Positions 16,808-25,865 are shown, numbered from the stretch's first letter. The stretch is DNA of 64,000 nt from Pelomonas sp965229315 (GCF_965229315.1 NZ_CBDDJA010000002.1:1674001-1738000); one strand, 5' to 3'. Notes: generated by a model from the letters alone, not told the origin. Made by a program: numbers and translations.

Positions 16808-18115
16808 ATGTCGCGCAACCTCATTTCTGGCGACTTGGCATTGAAGGCCAAGCTGAAGGCCATGACCGGGGCCAACGCTACGCGAATCAGCGATGGCGAT
16901 GGCCTGTACCTGCGCCCGTATGTCAAAGGCGGTTCGCATGGCTGGCGCTTCGACTACACCCGCCCAACGGGCAAGCGAAATACGCTGAGCCTGGGGACGT
17001 ACCCCGATACGGGCCTAGCGCTGGCGCGACAAAAGGCCCAAGACGCTCGCGAGCTACTCGCGCAGGGCCTCGATCCTGCCGCAACACGAGAGGCGGCGCG
17101 GGCGATTCGCGCCGCTGCCGCGTTGGCCGCTGAGCGCGAGTCACAGGGGCTAGCGCCAGCCGGCTCATTTGAAACCGTGGCTCGGGAATGGCTAAGCACT
17201 GTCCATGCCGTCAAAGTCAGCCAAGGTCATCACGACAGGACGCGCATTCGTTTCGAGCAAGACGCGTTCCCTTGGATCGGCCGGCGCCCACTGGGGGAGA
17301 TCGACGCGCCCGAACTGCTTGCAGTGCTGCGCCGTGTGGAGGCGAGAGGGGCTATCGAAACTGCGCACCGCATCAAAGATGCATGCGGGCAGGTGTTCCG
17401 GTATGGCATTGCCGCTGGCGCCTGCACTCGCAACCCTGCCGCTGATCTGCGCGACGCGTTGCGCCCCGTTCAGACTCGCCACCACTCGGCCATTACAGAG
17501 CCCGCTGAAGTAAGCAAGCTCATGCGCGCCGCCGTTGATTACGGTGGGCAGCCCGTCACCCGCGCTGCGCTGCTGCTGTCGCCGCTGCTGCTGCTTAGGC
17601 CGGGAGAACTGCGTCACATGGAGTGGGCTTGGGTGGACCTTGAAGGGGCTACGCTTACAGTGCCTGGCAGCGTCATGAAGCGCACAAAGGTAGACAAGGC
17701 AGATGGTCCGCCGCACGTCGTCCCGCTGGCTCGCCAGGCGGTCGAACTGCTGGCCGAGCTACAAACTCTGACCGGCGAAGGGCGCTTTGTATTCCCTGCC
17801 CTTACGTCGCGCCATCGCTGCATGAGCGAAAACACCGTTCGCAGTGCGTTGCGCAGGCTTGGCTATGGCAACGACGACATGACCGCTCACGGCTTTCGCG
17901 CAATGGCTCGCACCATGCTGGCGGAGCGCTTGAACACCGCACCTGAGGTCATCGAGGCTCAGCTTGCTCATGCAGTGTCGGACAGCTTGGGTCGGGCCTA
18001 CAACCGGACCCAGTACCTTGAGCAGCGCCGCACGATGATGCAGTCGTGGGCTGACTATCTGGATCGCCTTCGGAAGGGTGCGGAAGTAGTTTCGTTGGGT
18101 AGCCGGATAGCTTAA
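16808..18115 (+). CDS. P4-type tyrosine recombinase (island integrase)
   Basis: A 435-residue integrase. The N-terminus has the DUF4102-type domain (RISDGDGLYLRPYVKGGSHGWRF...), then a SAM-like core-binding domain (about 130-225) and a catalytic domain with Arg in LRPGELRHMEW, the HGFRAMARTM box, a late His in AQLAHAVSD and Tyr in RAYNRTQYL. All needed residues appear present. AAGGAG lies 12 bases before the ATG. Position and orientation behind ssrA are those of an integrase that inserts at the tmRNA 3' end. Confidence 0.95.
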   Translation: MSRNLISGDLALKAKLKAMTGANATRISDGDGLYLRPYVKGGSHGWRFDYTRPTGKRNTLSLGTYPDTGLALARQKAQDARELLAQGLDPAATREAARAIRAAAALAAERESQGLAPAGSFETVAREWLSTVHAVKVSQGHHDRTRIRFEQDAFPWIGRRPLGEIDAPELLAVLRRVEARGAIETAHRIKDACGQVFRYGIAAGACTRNPAADLRDALRPVQTRHHSAITEPAEVSKLMRAAVDYGGQPVTRAALLLSPLLLLRPGELRHMEWAWVDLEGATLTVPGSVMKRTKVDKADGPPHVVPLARQAVELLAELQTLTGEGRFVFPALTSRHRCMSENTVRSALRRLGYGNDDMTAHGFRAMARTMLAERLNTAPEVIEAQLAHAVSDSLGRAYNRTQYLEQRRTMMQSWADYLDRLRKGAEVVSLGSRIA

Positions 18116-18219
18116 AGATTGGCTCTTTGCGCATTAGATGTTGCTGGCTCGCCTAGTGAGCCAGCGGCCACGGAGACTGGCTGGGACGGCCTCGGTGGAC
18201 GAGGCTCAAGGGGGCAGTC

Positions 18220-18410
18220 ATGCGCAGTCGAAAGGTGGAGACGTTGCTGGCACAGGCGTCGAAGCTGACGCCGTCGCAGAAGCGACAACTGCTGTCGGTC
18301 CTTGGCGAGACCGACGAAGCGGCTCGGGTGGTGGAAATGCTGGAGTGCTATCCACACACAAAAAAAGTTCACAGGCAGGAGTGCTGCGCTTTAGGGGCAC
18401 GGAAGGGACT
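18220..18410 (+). pseudogene. Transposase N-terminal remnant, perhaps IS1595 family
   Basis: The first ~55 codons (MRSRKVETLLAQASKLTPSQKRQLL...) and a CYPHTKKVHRQECC stretch recall the N-terminal helices and zinc-binding start of IS1595-type transposases. The cysteine pattern is damaged and the frame then loses similarity. No catalytic domain or terminal repeats are visible, so this is at best a fragment. Confidence 0.35.
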
Positions 18411-18712
18411 CAAAGTCCTTGGCATTCGCTCGCGGTGGTCGTGGACGTCGCGGTGCACGACGCGCTCGCTGTCGAACTGGATCACCTCCGCATGTTGGTG
18501 CGCTGCCATGGTTCACCAGACGGTCTAGAACCGTCATCGGCTGCAGCGAAAGCGCCCGACGCTCGTTAAATATCAGTTCGCCACCGCCAAAGACCTGACG
18601 ATGACGGACCACGGCCCGCCCATCGAGCAACGCGCCATAGTGATGACACTGTCGCAGGTTCAGCAGCAACAGAATGGACTGGCACTTCCCACACCGGGCT
18701 TCAGCCCAGCCG
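18411..18712. other. No assigned gene
   Basis: A minus-strand frame here contains a protein-like stretch (AVVRHRQVFGGGELIFNERRALS) but no good start or ribosome site, and it overlaps the transposase remnant. It may be a decayed ICE gene. Nothing else is supported. Confidence 0.3.
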
Positions 18713-18973
18713 TCAGGATCCGATCTTTTTCTGGACGCTCTGGATCCACTTCTTGGTGCTGTCCTGCATCTTGTCGCCGGGCTTTCCCGAGCCATGCCCG
18801 GGAGCCTTCTCCTTTGCAAAACCGTTGTCGATCATCCACTGCACCATGTTCTTTCGTGTGGTCCTCTCGTTGCCGTCGCTCGCGATGCACTTCTTCTCGA
18901 GCTTCTTGAAGGAATCCTTGGCGTAGGTCTGCAGCACGCCGAGGTTCTCGCCAGCTATGTCTCTATCGCCCAT
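18713..18973 (-). CDS. Small basic hypothetical protein
   Basis: An 86-residue, lysine-rich cytosolic protein starting MGDRDIAGENLG. AAGGA lies 6 bases before the ATG, deciding this start over the upstream one at 19111. It contains repeated amphipathic helices and ends KKWIQSVQKKIGS. No known family recognised. It lies alone between the transposase remnant and a small membrane protein. Confidence 0.6.
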   Translation of the reverse strand: MGDRDIAGENLGVLQTYAKDSFKKLEKKCIASDGNERTTRKNMVQWMIDNGFAKEKAPGHGSGKPGDKMQDSTKKWIQSVQKKIGS

Positions 18974-19312
18974 GTCACTTCCTTGGAGGGGTTGATCGGA
19001 AGGCACCCATCTGGATGGATGCAAGGCAGGGTGCCACGCCATGGCGAGAAGCTCATCCCCAGCGTTGAGGGTGTCAGGCGCCATCACCGCCGCTCTCACC
19101 TTGGCATGCACGACGCGCCGGGGCGCGGACCATCGCCATCACTGCTTGAGCCTGTGCTCGGTGAGGGCCAGGTGGTTGCAGAACTGAGCCCTGAGGCGGC
19201 CCTGCGAGGTCAGCCGTCTCACACACACGACGCATGTGGCCGGGCTGCGCAGGTCCTTACCGGAAAAACGAAACCCGCCAGCGGCGGGTGTGGGGCTGAC
19301 GGCAACGAGGGT
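18974..19312. other. Spacer with one terminator
   Basis: No convincing gene. It holds the minus-strand terminator of the next gene (19263-19289) and non-coding GC-rich sequence. Confidence 0.5.
19263..19289 (-). terminator. Terminator of the 84-residue protein gene
   Basis: On the minus strand CCCGCC-GCT-GGCGGG is followed by TTTCGTTTTT. It lies 24 bases after the stop at 19313. Confidence 0.75.
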
Positions 19313-19567
19313 TCAGATCAACGGCACTGCCATCGAGGTCGAAGCCACTGTCACGTCGCTCCGCGCGGCGCTGCGCCCTCCAATCACGACACGTGGCAGC
19401 TTCGCGATCACGGCCGCGTCCGCCCGCTTGCCGACCACGACTACTCGCTCCAGCTTCACGATCTCAGGTGCTGGTGCGGCTGTGCGGTTGGCCAGGCTCA
19501 CCCCAATGGCAGCACAGGCAGCGACAGCGACGAGCGCGATGACGAAGGTGTTGGCAGCAGTATTCAT
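19313..19567 (-). CDS. Small exported or membrane-anchored protein
   Basis: 84 residues: a hydrophobic N-terminal segment (TFVIALVAVAACAAIGVSLA) acting as signal or anchor, then a short exposed part containing RVVVVGKR and RVVIGGR. GGAG precedes the ATG. Such 'VVVxGKR' small proteins are common in Burkholderiales (recalled); no function is known. A terminator follows closely, so it is probably a single-gene unit. Confidence 0.65.
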   Translation of the reverse strand: MNTAANTFVIALVAVAACAAIGVSLANRTAAPAPEIVKLERVVVVGKRADAAVIAKLPRVVIGGRSAARSDVTVASTSMAVPLI

Positions 19568-19663
19568 GGTGGGCTCCGGCGGGTGCTTTGTGTCAGTGAT
19601 TGCAGTGTCTGCAGGAGCTACTGCCGCTGCGAGCGCCGGGCGACGGATTGCTGGCAGGAGCGG

Positions 19664-20332
19664 ATGACCTGCAGATTCACTGGACGAAAGGTGGCCGAGG
19701 GTGCGTGGTTGACCGCGCATCGCACCCTGGCGGCCCGTGCCGTCATGCTGGACCGGCCGGACGTGGCGCTGACCGCGCTGCTGCATTGCCTCGTGCAGCG
19801 GCTCTCGCGCGACACCTGCGGTGCGACGCCCTCCGCCGTTCGGTTGATCGCCAATGCGCCGGACGCGGGCTTGTTGCCCAAGGCCGGCAGCACGCTCGCC
19901 GAGGCCCGGGCAGCGGCTGTCAACGATAGCGCACGCGAACGCTGGGGCGAGCGTATCCCGGGCGACCCTGACCGGTTGTTGCCCTGGCTGGCCGGCCTGG
20001 CCGACGCCGAACGGATGGAACTGCTGACACTGTGTGTCGCGGTCAACCTCAATGATGTGCACGACGACGAGAAGGCCGGCCTGCTCGATCCGTTGTGCGC
20101 GATGCTGGGCCTGGACATGGCCGACTGGTGGGAAGCCAGCGAGAGGACCTACTTCCAGCGAGTGACCAAGGATCAGATCAGTCGGGCCATCTCGGAAGCG
20201 GCAGGGCCGGATGTGGCCGCGCGCTACAAGGGCGTGTCCAAGAGCGAACTGGCGCGCGTCGCTGAGCGCGACTTGAGTGGCAAGCGCTGGGTTCCGTCGC
20301 CACTGAGGGGCCAAGCTGCCAGCGCGGCCTGA
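19664..20332 (+). pseudogene. ParB-family partition protein, 5'-truncated
   Basis: 222 residues match the C-terminal region of the long plasmid/ICE ParB proteins: AEGAWLTAHRTLAARAVMLDRPDVALTALLH, and a tail of the form VTKDQISRAISEA...LARVAERDLSGKRWVPSPLR. The N-terminal ParB nuclease/HTH part (some 400 residues in relatives) is missing upstream, where the sequence is unrelated. The ATG at 19664 has AGGAG just before it, so a short product may still be made. Followed by spacer, ssb and DUF932, the normal backbone order. Confidence 0.75.
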
Positions 20333-21052
20333 CGGGCCGGCACAACGGGGCCGCCTTGCTTAGGTCTTCTCGCGGTGTCCTTGGCGGTCCTGGTGCCCCC
20401 TTTTATGGGGGGCGTTTGACCTTTTGCGCCGGCGGCCCAAGCCGCCGGCTGAGCGGCCCTCCCGTGCACCGGGACCGCGGGCCCGATCCTTCGCGCCCGG
20501 CGCGAACGGCCCGCTTGGCGAACAGGCCGGTTCTGACGGACTGCGCTGCGCGCCATGCCGGCCAGATCGCCCCCTCGCGCACCCGCCACGCCCGGAGCCG
20601 GGCCGCTGTGGGGTGATCGCAGTGGCTCGCCCGTCGTGCCAGTCGCTGCGCTTGGTGTCACGCCGTCCGCGGGGCCGCCGCCGCTCATGGGATGGTGTGG
20701 GCATCCTTCGCTGCAGGCGCTGCGCCAGGCGAGCTGTCACATCGCCCGCTGACGCTGCGTCGCCCGTGAAGGGGCAGCCTGTGCGCCAGTCGTCCCACCG
20801 CGCTCCCCCCACAACCCCCGTCCCTGGGTGAGGGGGACTTGTGGGGGGATCTTCGTAGCGGTGGGCCGGGAAACCGGCGCACTGCTTCGGCTGCGAGGTC
20901 CAAACATCCATCCCCAACCCCTTCCCGCCGGAAGGGGCCATGCCCACCCCCCGCCCGCCCGTGGGCGGGAGCGAGGAAGTCCGAGCGAGAGGATCAGATT
21001 TCAGGGAACCCAGTCCGGGGCCCGGCTGACCTCTCACGCAAGGAGATTGGTC
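20333..21052. other. GC-rich spacer between parB and ssb
   Basis: 720 bases with no supported gene. It contains an inverted repeat (CCCCC-TTTTAT-GGGGG, 20396-20412), copy A of a ~90-bp repeat (20517-20608) and a G-rich leader before ssb. Most of it recurs, inverted, at 36687-36935. Long spacers upstream of ssb are usual in this backbone and may hold its promoter. Confidence 0.6.
20517..20608 (+). repeat. Island spacer repeat, copy A
   Basis: About 90 bp ending ACCCGCCACGCCCGGAGCCG. Similar copies: B at 23828-23915 (plus), C at about 36828-36920 (minus), and a short piece D at 50209-50226. Shared blocks are CCGGTT/CCTGA, GCGCTGCGCGC, CCGGCCAGATCGCC and CCGCCACGCCCGAAGCCGGG. All copies lie in gene-free spacers. 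Confidence 0.7.
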
Positions 21053-21481
21053 ATGGCCAACGTTCAAGTCATCCAGCGCAATGCGCACCTCGCCGGTCCG
21101 GTCAAGCTCGAGTTCGTGTCGGGCCGCGAAGGTCGGATTGCCAAGGCGACGCTGACGGCGATCAGCAACAACGTGCGAGGTTCGGGCGAAGCGCGCGAGC
21201 AGCAATCCACGGCGATCCAGTGGACGCTGTGGGGCGCCCAGGCCGAAAACGCAGCCGAGTACCTCGGGCGCGGTTCGCACGTGAACATCGTCGGGCGCCT
21301 GCGCAACAACAACTATTTGAGGGACGAGGAGACGGTCTACGGCTGGGACTTCGCCGTTGAGGAGATCGACTACCTGGACAGCCGTGCCGAAGGCGAAGCA
21401 CGCCGGGGCGCTGCGCAGGGTGCGGACGGGGCGGGCGCCAAGGCCGGCGCGACGCGGCGTCCTGCTCGCGCGCAAACCTGA
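21053..21481 (+). CDS. ssb: Single-stranded DNA-binding protein
   Basis: 142 residues with the OB fold of SSB (PVKLEFVSGREGRIAKATLTAI, STAIQWTLWG, AENAAEYLGRGSHVNIVGRL). The acidic C-terminal tip (DDIPF) of chromosomal SSB is absent; the tail is Ala/Arg-rich, so interaction with host repair partners is probably altered. AGGAG precedes the ATG. It belongs to the ICE backbone and likely protects single-stranded DNA in transfer or replication. Confidence 0.88.
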   Translation: MANVQVIQRNAHLAGPVKLEFVSGREGRIAKATLTAISNNVRGSGEAREQQSTAIQWTLWGAQAENAAEYLGRGSHVNIVGRLRNNNYLRDEETVYGWDFAVEEIDYLDSRAEGEARRGAAQGADGAGAKAGATRRPARAQT

Positions 21482-21553
21482 ACCCAGCCGGCGGTCGTGG
21501 CCGAGCAGGCCATGCCCGCTGTCGACCTCATCCAACGTTCGAAGGAGTCCATC

Positions 21554-22432
21554 ATGCATGCCACCCATCCCACGCTCGCGGCTCGCTTTGCCGGCCGCAC
21601 CACCCACGTCATCCGCAGCGACGAGCCGCTCGGAGAAGACCAGATGCGCGCGGCGGCACCGTCCATCTTTGCCGAGGGCAAGCACGCGAGCCGTTCCGAC
21701 CGATACACCTACATCCCGACCATCGAGGTCCTGCGCGGGCTGCGCAAGGAGGGCTTCGAGCCCTTCATGGTGGCCCAGGGCTCCAGCCGTGTGGAGGGCA
21801 AGGCGGAGTTCACGAAACACATGATCCGCATGCGCCATCACCGCGACAGCAGCGGCCAGGTCCAGACCAAGCCCGAAGCCAACGAGATCATCCTCATCAA
21901 CAGCCACGACGGTGCGAGCTCGTACCAGATGCTGGCCGGCGTGTTCCGCTTCGTCTGCTGCAACGGCCTGGTGGTTGGCGACGTGGTCGAAGACATCCGC
22001 ATCCCGCACAAGGGCAACATCCAGGGCGAAGTGATCGAGGGCGCGTTCAGGGTGCTGGACGAGTTCGAGGCCGTGGGCGCGCATGCCGAGGCGATGAAGG
22101 CGCTGCAGCTTGACCCACGGGAGCAGATCGCGTTCGCGACATCGGCGCTGGCCCTGCGTTTCGGCGAACGCCGGGGGGAGGGGAGTGAACTTCGTCCAGC
22201 GCCCGTGACGGCTGAGCAGCTTGTGCAGGCGCGGCGGGTCGAAGACGCCGGGCACAGCCTGTGGTCCACGTTTCAGCGGGTCCAGGAGAACGTGATCCGG
22301 GGCGGCCAACCGGGCCGCAACGCGCAGGGCCGCCGCATGCACACGCGAGCGGTGCAGAGCATCGACCGGGGCGTGAGCCTCAACAGGGCGCTGTGGATGC
22401 TCGCCGAGGAGATGCGCAAGCTCAAGGCGTGA
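21554..22432 (+). CDS. DUF932 plasmid/ICE protein
   Basis: 292 residues of the DUF932 family, common on conjugative elements beside ssb. The frame has the typical YTYIPTIEVLRGLRKEGFEPFMV, FTKHMIRMRH, EIILINSHDGASSYQMLAGVFRFVCCNGLVVG blocks. GAAGGAG precedes the ATG at 21554. Its role is unknown, perhaps anti-restriction or DNA handling. A fragment (codons about 37-97) is repeated inverted at 36500-36686. Confidence 0.85.
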   Translation: MHATHPTLAARFAGRTTHVIRSDEPLGEDQMRAAAPSIFAEGKHASRSDRYTYIPTIEVLRGLRKEGFEPFMVAQGSSRVEGKAEFTKHMIRMRHHRDSSGQVQTKPEANEIILINSHDGASSYQMLAGVFRFVCCNGLVVGDVVEDIRIPHKGNIQGEVIEGAFRVLDEFEAVGAHAEAMKALQLDPREQIAFATSALALRFGERRGEGSELRPAPVTAEQLVQARRVEDAGHSLWSTFQRVQENVIRGGQPGRNAQGRRMHTRAVQSIDRGVSLNRALWMLAEEMRKLKA

Positions 22433-22544
22433 GCTCGCCGCGCGCTGGATTCGGTCCCGAATCCAGCGCTTCAGCGGGGCGCTGCCGGCCCGACGATCGA
22501 CAGCAGCCGGTGACCGTTCCGCGCCATCCCATCAGGAGAACGCC

Positions 22545-22892
22545 ATGGGTGCTTCGACCGTAGAAATCCTGGCCAGCCATGCCGGGCGTGCACAGCAGGC
22601 AACCGACGTGGGGGGTCAAGCCTTTGCGCGGCTGCTCAAACATGCCGAGAGCGGCGACAGCGGCCAGCAGCGCCGGGCCGCGTTGTTCATTGCCGCGACG
22701 TACAACGGCCGCGTTCATTCGTTTGACCTCTTCGAGTTGCGTGCCGTCGATGTCGACATCAGCGATGCGATGCTCAGCTGCTTGGACGCGCTGCGCTGGG
22801 GCCGCTCAGACCTCTATCGCCTCGTGCCCCACGGCGAGCAACGCGTGCGCGGCGTGATCCGTCAATGGGGCCTCGGTGCTGCGCGTGATTGA
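22545..22892 (+). CDS. ICE-associated DUF7673-like protein
   Basis: A 115-residue cytosolic protein resembling the DUF7673 group found after DUF932 in ICEs: the blocks ARLLKHAESGDSGQQRRAALFIAATYNG and FDLFELRAVDVDISDAMLSCLDALRWG fit it. AGGAG lies 6 bases before the ATG. Function unknown. Assignment is by recalled similarity. Confidence 0.6.
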   Translation: MGASTVEILASHAGRAQQATDVGGQAFARLLKHAESGDSGQQRRAALFIAATYNGRVHSFDLFELRAVDVDISDAMLSCLDALRWGRSDLYRLVPHGEQRVRGVIRQWGLGAARD

Positions 22893-22969
22893 GACCCACG
22901 GATCACCGCCTGAACTCCCACCCGGGGCTGCCGCAAGCCATTGCATCGCAAATGCGCTACATTGGCGTC

Positions 22970-23251
22970 ATGAAGACCGCCAACATTCCGTCTGTGCGCG
23001 TGGAGCCCGAGCTCCGCGCCGAAGTGGAGTCCATGCTCGACGAGGGCGAGACGCTTTCCGAGTTCGTCGAGGCGTCGATCCGCGCTCAGGTGGAACGCCG
23101 CCGGTTCCAGGCGGAGTTCCTCGCGCGCGGGCTGCGCTCGCGCGACGAGGCCCGCCGGACCGGCGAGTATGTGGATGCCGACGTCGTCCTCGCCAAGCTG
23201 GAACGCAAGCTGCAAGCAGCTCGCGCGCAGATGGCGGCGAAGCACAAGTGA
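22970..23251 (+). CDS. Antitoxin of a RelE/ParE-type pair
   Basis: 93 residues. The N-terminus (SVRVEPELRAEVESMLDEGETLSEFVEASI) reads as a ribbon-helix-helix DNA-binding domain; the C-terminus is helical and charged, as expected for toxin wrapping. No clear ribosome site; a TGCGCTACATTGGCGTCATG context directly before the ATG is compatible with a very short leader or leaderless start. Its stop overlaps the toxin start (GTGA), so the pair is coupled and probably self-repressed. Confidence 0.8.
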   Translation: MKTANIPSVRVEPELRAEVESMLDEGETLSEFVEASIRAQVERRRFQAEFLARGLRSRDEARRTGEYVDADVVLAKLERKLQAARAQMAAKHK

Positions 23252-23565
23252 CCTTCAGGGTCCGGCTCACTCGGGATGCCGAGGCGGACATCGAGCGCCT
23301 GTTCGACTTCGTCCTTGAGCGCGAGCTCGCCCGAGATGGCGGCGACCTCTTGCTCGCGCAGGATGCCCTCTCGGCCATCCGCGCCGGCATCGCCACGCTG
23401 ACGGTTTCGCCGTTCACCTGCCGCAAGGCGGGGCTCAGCCCCTTCCTGCGCGAGCTTGTCATCTCGTTCGGAAGGTCGGGCTATGTCGCGCTGTTCGAAG
23501 TCGAGGACGCTGCAAACGTCGTGATCGTTGCAGTGCGGCATCAGCGCGAGGACGATTACCACTGA
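23248..23565 (+). CDS. RelE/ParE superfamily toxin
   Basis: 105 residues starting at a GTG that overlaps the antitoxin stop. TFRVRLTRDAEADIERLFDFVLERE and the C-terminal GYVALFEVEDAANVVIVAVRHQREDDYH are typical of the ParE/RelE fold. The terminal RHQREDDYH suggests the ParE-like branch (gyrase poisons), but the RelE branch (ribosome-dependent mRNase) cannot be excluded. The pair probably stabilises the island. Confidence 0.8.
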   Translation: MTFRVRLTRDAEADIERLFDFVLERELARDGGDLLLAQDALSAIRAGIATLTVSPFTCRKAGLSPFLRELVISFGRSGYVALFEVEDAANVVIVAVRHQREDDYH

Positions 23566-24156
23566 GGACGGCCTTCAGCCGTCGTAAGGTTCGCAGGCAT
23601 CGCAGCGAGCTGTGGACCGCCACACCCTGGGCGCGCGTACAGGAGCCATGGTCGCTCGGCAATGGGGTGTCATGGCGCCCTGCCAGGATCGGGGCACGGT
23701 GCAGGCTGGCGCGCCGGTGGCCTGCACAACGCCGGCAGTGCGGCGAACGTCCATCTGATCGGCCCGCCCGTGGCCGGGAACGCGGGCCTGATGCTTCCCG
23801 CTGCGCGCGAAGGCCCCGCCTGGCAACCAGTCCGGTTCAGACATGCTGAGCTTCGCGCGTGCCCGGTCAGATTGCCACCCGGCCACCCGCCACGCCCGAA
23901 GCCGGGCCGCTCAACAGCCAACTGTCCTGACGAGCCTGCGGCTCGTGGCGAACGGCTCCGCTGGCTTGTGCGCAAAGCGGGTTGGAGCGCATGCCCGGAT
24001 CTTCCGCCGGCGCTGGCCCGGTTCGGCGCGTGTGGTCGCTGCGCGACCACTCCGGGGCGTCCTGCGGACGCGCCAGGCTGGTAGCCGTCCGCCTTGTGGA
24101 CCGCTGTCAAGGCCGGCTGATCGAGGAGGGGCTGGCGTCAAGGGACGTTCGGCGAC
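23566..24156. other. Gene-free spacer with repeat copy B
   Basis: Open frames here show no recognisable product and biased composition. Repeat copy B lies at 23828-23915 with CCACCCGCCACGCCCGAAGC at its end. Confidence 0.5.
23828..23915 (+). repeat. Island spacer repeat, copy B
   Basis: Aligns with copy A (20517-20608) and inverted copy C (about 36828-36920). Copy B carries GTCCGGTTCAGAC at its left and ends in CCCGAAGCCGGGCCGCT. Confidence 0.6.
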
Positions 24157-24600
24157 TCAGAACGTCATGCTCGCCCAGGTGGCGATCGATGCGGCGGCGC
24201 AAGCTGCCAGATGCGACCCAAGGAGCGCCTTCCATGTCAGCGCGAGGCCGCCGGACCTATCCCGCGTCTGCTGCCGCAGCGTGGCCGCCAGCTCCTGCCT
24301 GAACACTGCTCGTGCCGCGGCAGACATCCGCACGACCTCCGCGTCCCTGGCATGTCGCATTGCCTGCGCGGCGTAGCCTGAGATGTGCTTGACGGCATGG
24401 CCCTTGGCGGCCTCAGAAAGTGCCAGGATGCGTTGTTCCGCGCCGTCAGCCTGCTCTCGCATCCGCTCGCTTGCAGCCTGTGCTGCGTCACCGGCTGCCT
24501 GTAGGGCCGGGACCGTCGCTTCCACGCGGTCCAGCATGCGTCCGAGTTCGCCGAGTGCCTCCGCGAGAAGGGCCTCGCGGGTCGACGCCGGGCCTGTCAC
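24157..24600 (-). CDS. StbC-like plasmid stability/conjugation protein
   Basis: 147 residues: a helical, coiled-coil-like N-terminal half (EALLAEALGELGRMLDRVEATVPALQAAGDAAQ) and a C-terminal hydrophobic segment (HLAACAAASIATWASMTF). This matches the StbC/TraM-like proteins that follow the ParA-type ATPase StbB on IncW/PromA-like plasmids and ICEs. Its ATG overlaps the stbB remnant stop by 4 bases. Function in partition or transfer control is inferred from the pairing. Confidence 0.55.
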   Translation of the reverse strand: MTGPASTREALLAEALGELGRMLDRVEATVPALQAAGDAAQAASERMREQADGAEQRILALSEAAKGHAVKHISGYAAQAMRHARDAEVVRMSAAARAVFRQELAATLRQQTRDRSGGLALTWKALLGSHLAACAAASIATWASMTF

Positions 24601-25012
24601 AGCAGACCCCTCGCTTCGGCTGGCGGCGCTGGCTCCGTCAGTGCGAGCGCTGCGAAGCAGGCGTCGAGTTCCGGGATGACGCCTGTCGCCAATCGACGGA
24701 TGGCGAGCCGCTGCGCCAGCGCGACCTTCTCAGTGGTGTCGGCGGCCTTCGCGATCAGCGCCTTGTAATCGGTCATGTCTGCCGCTAGGCCGGCCAGGTC
24801 GATGCTGAGCCCCTTGACCCTCTCGTAGACCTCGTTCACCCCGATTCGGCAGGCGAGGTCAGCCGTCGCCACCGGGCAACCTGCCAGGAATGCGAGGAGG
24901 GGGCTGAAGGCCTGGGCCGGTGGGACGTCGTCGTCCACCATGTTGAACACGACCCTGACCTTGTCCGCGGGCACACCGAGGTTTGACAGCTCGACGAGGG
25001 TGGCGATGGCTG
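24597..25012 (-). pseudogene. StbB-like ParA ATPase, 5'-truncated
   Basis: The frame from about AIATLVELSNLGVPADKVRVVFNMVDDD to the stop matches the C-terminal half of StbB/ParA-type ATPases. The N-terminal Walker A part is missing; at about 25012 the sequence switches to an IS21 istA fragment. The stbC start is still coupled to it. The truncation should abolish ATP binding. Confidence 0.65.
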
Positions 25013-25532
25013 GCGATCTCGGCCGCGCCGTCGAACACGCGCACACGCGCCTCGTCGGCCAGCACGGCCAAGGTGCGTCGCACATAGGTGTGCGGCACCG
25101 AGTAGTCATTGAGCTGAAAGCGCACGTAGGGCGTCTTGCCCACCTGCACGGCCGCGCGTTCGCCCAGCGGGTAGTCCTGCACGGGCAGTGCCAGCAGGCT
25201 GGCGCGCTCGACCTCGAACGCCTGGCGCACGCTCAAGAGCCCGTCCTCGGGCCAACGCCGGTCCGAGGCCAGGCCCTCGCACCACTGGCGCGCCTGAGCA
25301 TTGAGGTCGCCCAGGTCGGTGAACTCGCGCGCGGCGAAGAAGCTCTCGCGCACATAGCGGATCGCCCGTTCCACGCGACCCTTCTCATTGCCGAGCGCCA
25401 CCGCCACCGGGCGCGCCTCGAAGCGATGGTGGCAGGCGAACTTGATCAGCTCGGGATTGAACCGGATGGCGTCACCCACGCGCTCGAGCACAGCACTCTT
25501 GAGGTTGTCGCAGAGCAGGACGCGGGCACAGC
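25013..25532 (-). mobile_element. IS21-family istA fragment
   Basis: The minus-strand frame contains VLLCDNLKSAVLERVGDAIRFNPELIKFACHHRFEARPVA and NEKGRVERAIRYVRESFFAAREF, the central-to-late part of an IS21 transposase IstA, ending near VFDGAAEIASHRH. Both ends are missing: one is fused to stbB, the other broken by the IS3 element. It is not the same subgroup as the IS21 element at 37.4 kb. Confidence 0.75.
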
Positions 25533-25598
25533 TGACCTGCAACCCGTCATCCGTACCAAGGCAATAGAGAAGAATCCGCGCAACCGAGAGGAAGCGCG

Positions 25599-25865
25599 AT
25601 GCGCAAGAGCAGATTCACAGACGAGCAAGTCATCGGGTTCATCAAGCAGGCCGACGCCGGCATGAGCGTGGCGGACCTGTGCCGCCGAGAGGGATTCAGC
25701 TCGGCCACGTTCTACAAGTGGCGGGCCAAGTTCGGCGGCATGGAGGCCAGCGACGCCAAGCGGCTGCGCGACGTCGAAGTCGAGAACAACCGGCTCAAGA
25801 AGCTGCTGGCCGAGGCCGTGCTGGACAACGAGGCGCTGAAGGTGGCCTTCGGCGTAAAGCGCTGA
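25599..25865 (+). CDS. IS3-family transposase OrfA
   Basis: 88 residues: helix-turn-helix (FTDEQVIGFIKQADAGMSVADLCRREGFSSATFYKWR) followed by a leucine-zipper part (DVEVENNRLKKLLAEAVLDNEALK). Complete. It normally joins OrfB by -1 frameshifting to make the active transposase. Confidence 0.9.
   Translation: MRKSRFTDEQVIGFIKQADAGMSVADLCRREGFSSATFYKWRAKFGGMEASDAKRLRDVEVENNRLKKLLAEAVLDNEALKVAFGVKR

Noticed and set aside
18391..18819. Minus-strand frame with AVVRHRQVFGGGELIFNERR
   Set aside because: Some protein-like character but no start, no ribosome site, Arg/Pro-rich end; not called as a gene.
20360..22342. 660-codon minus-strand frame across ssb and DUF932
   Set aside because: Crosses three unrelated units and lacks domains; the plus-strand genes are well supported.
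23662..24084. Open frames in the spacer at 23.6-24.1 kb
   Set aside because: Arg/Pro-rich, overlapping in several frames and covering repeat copy B.
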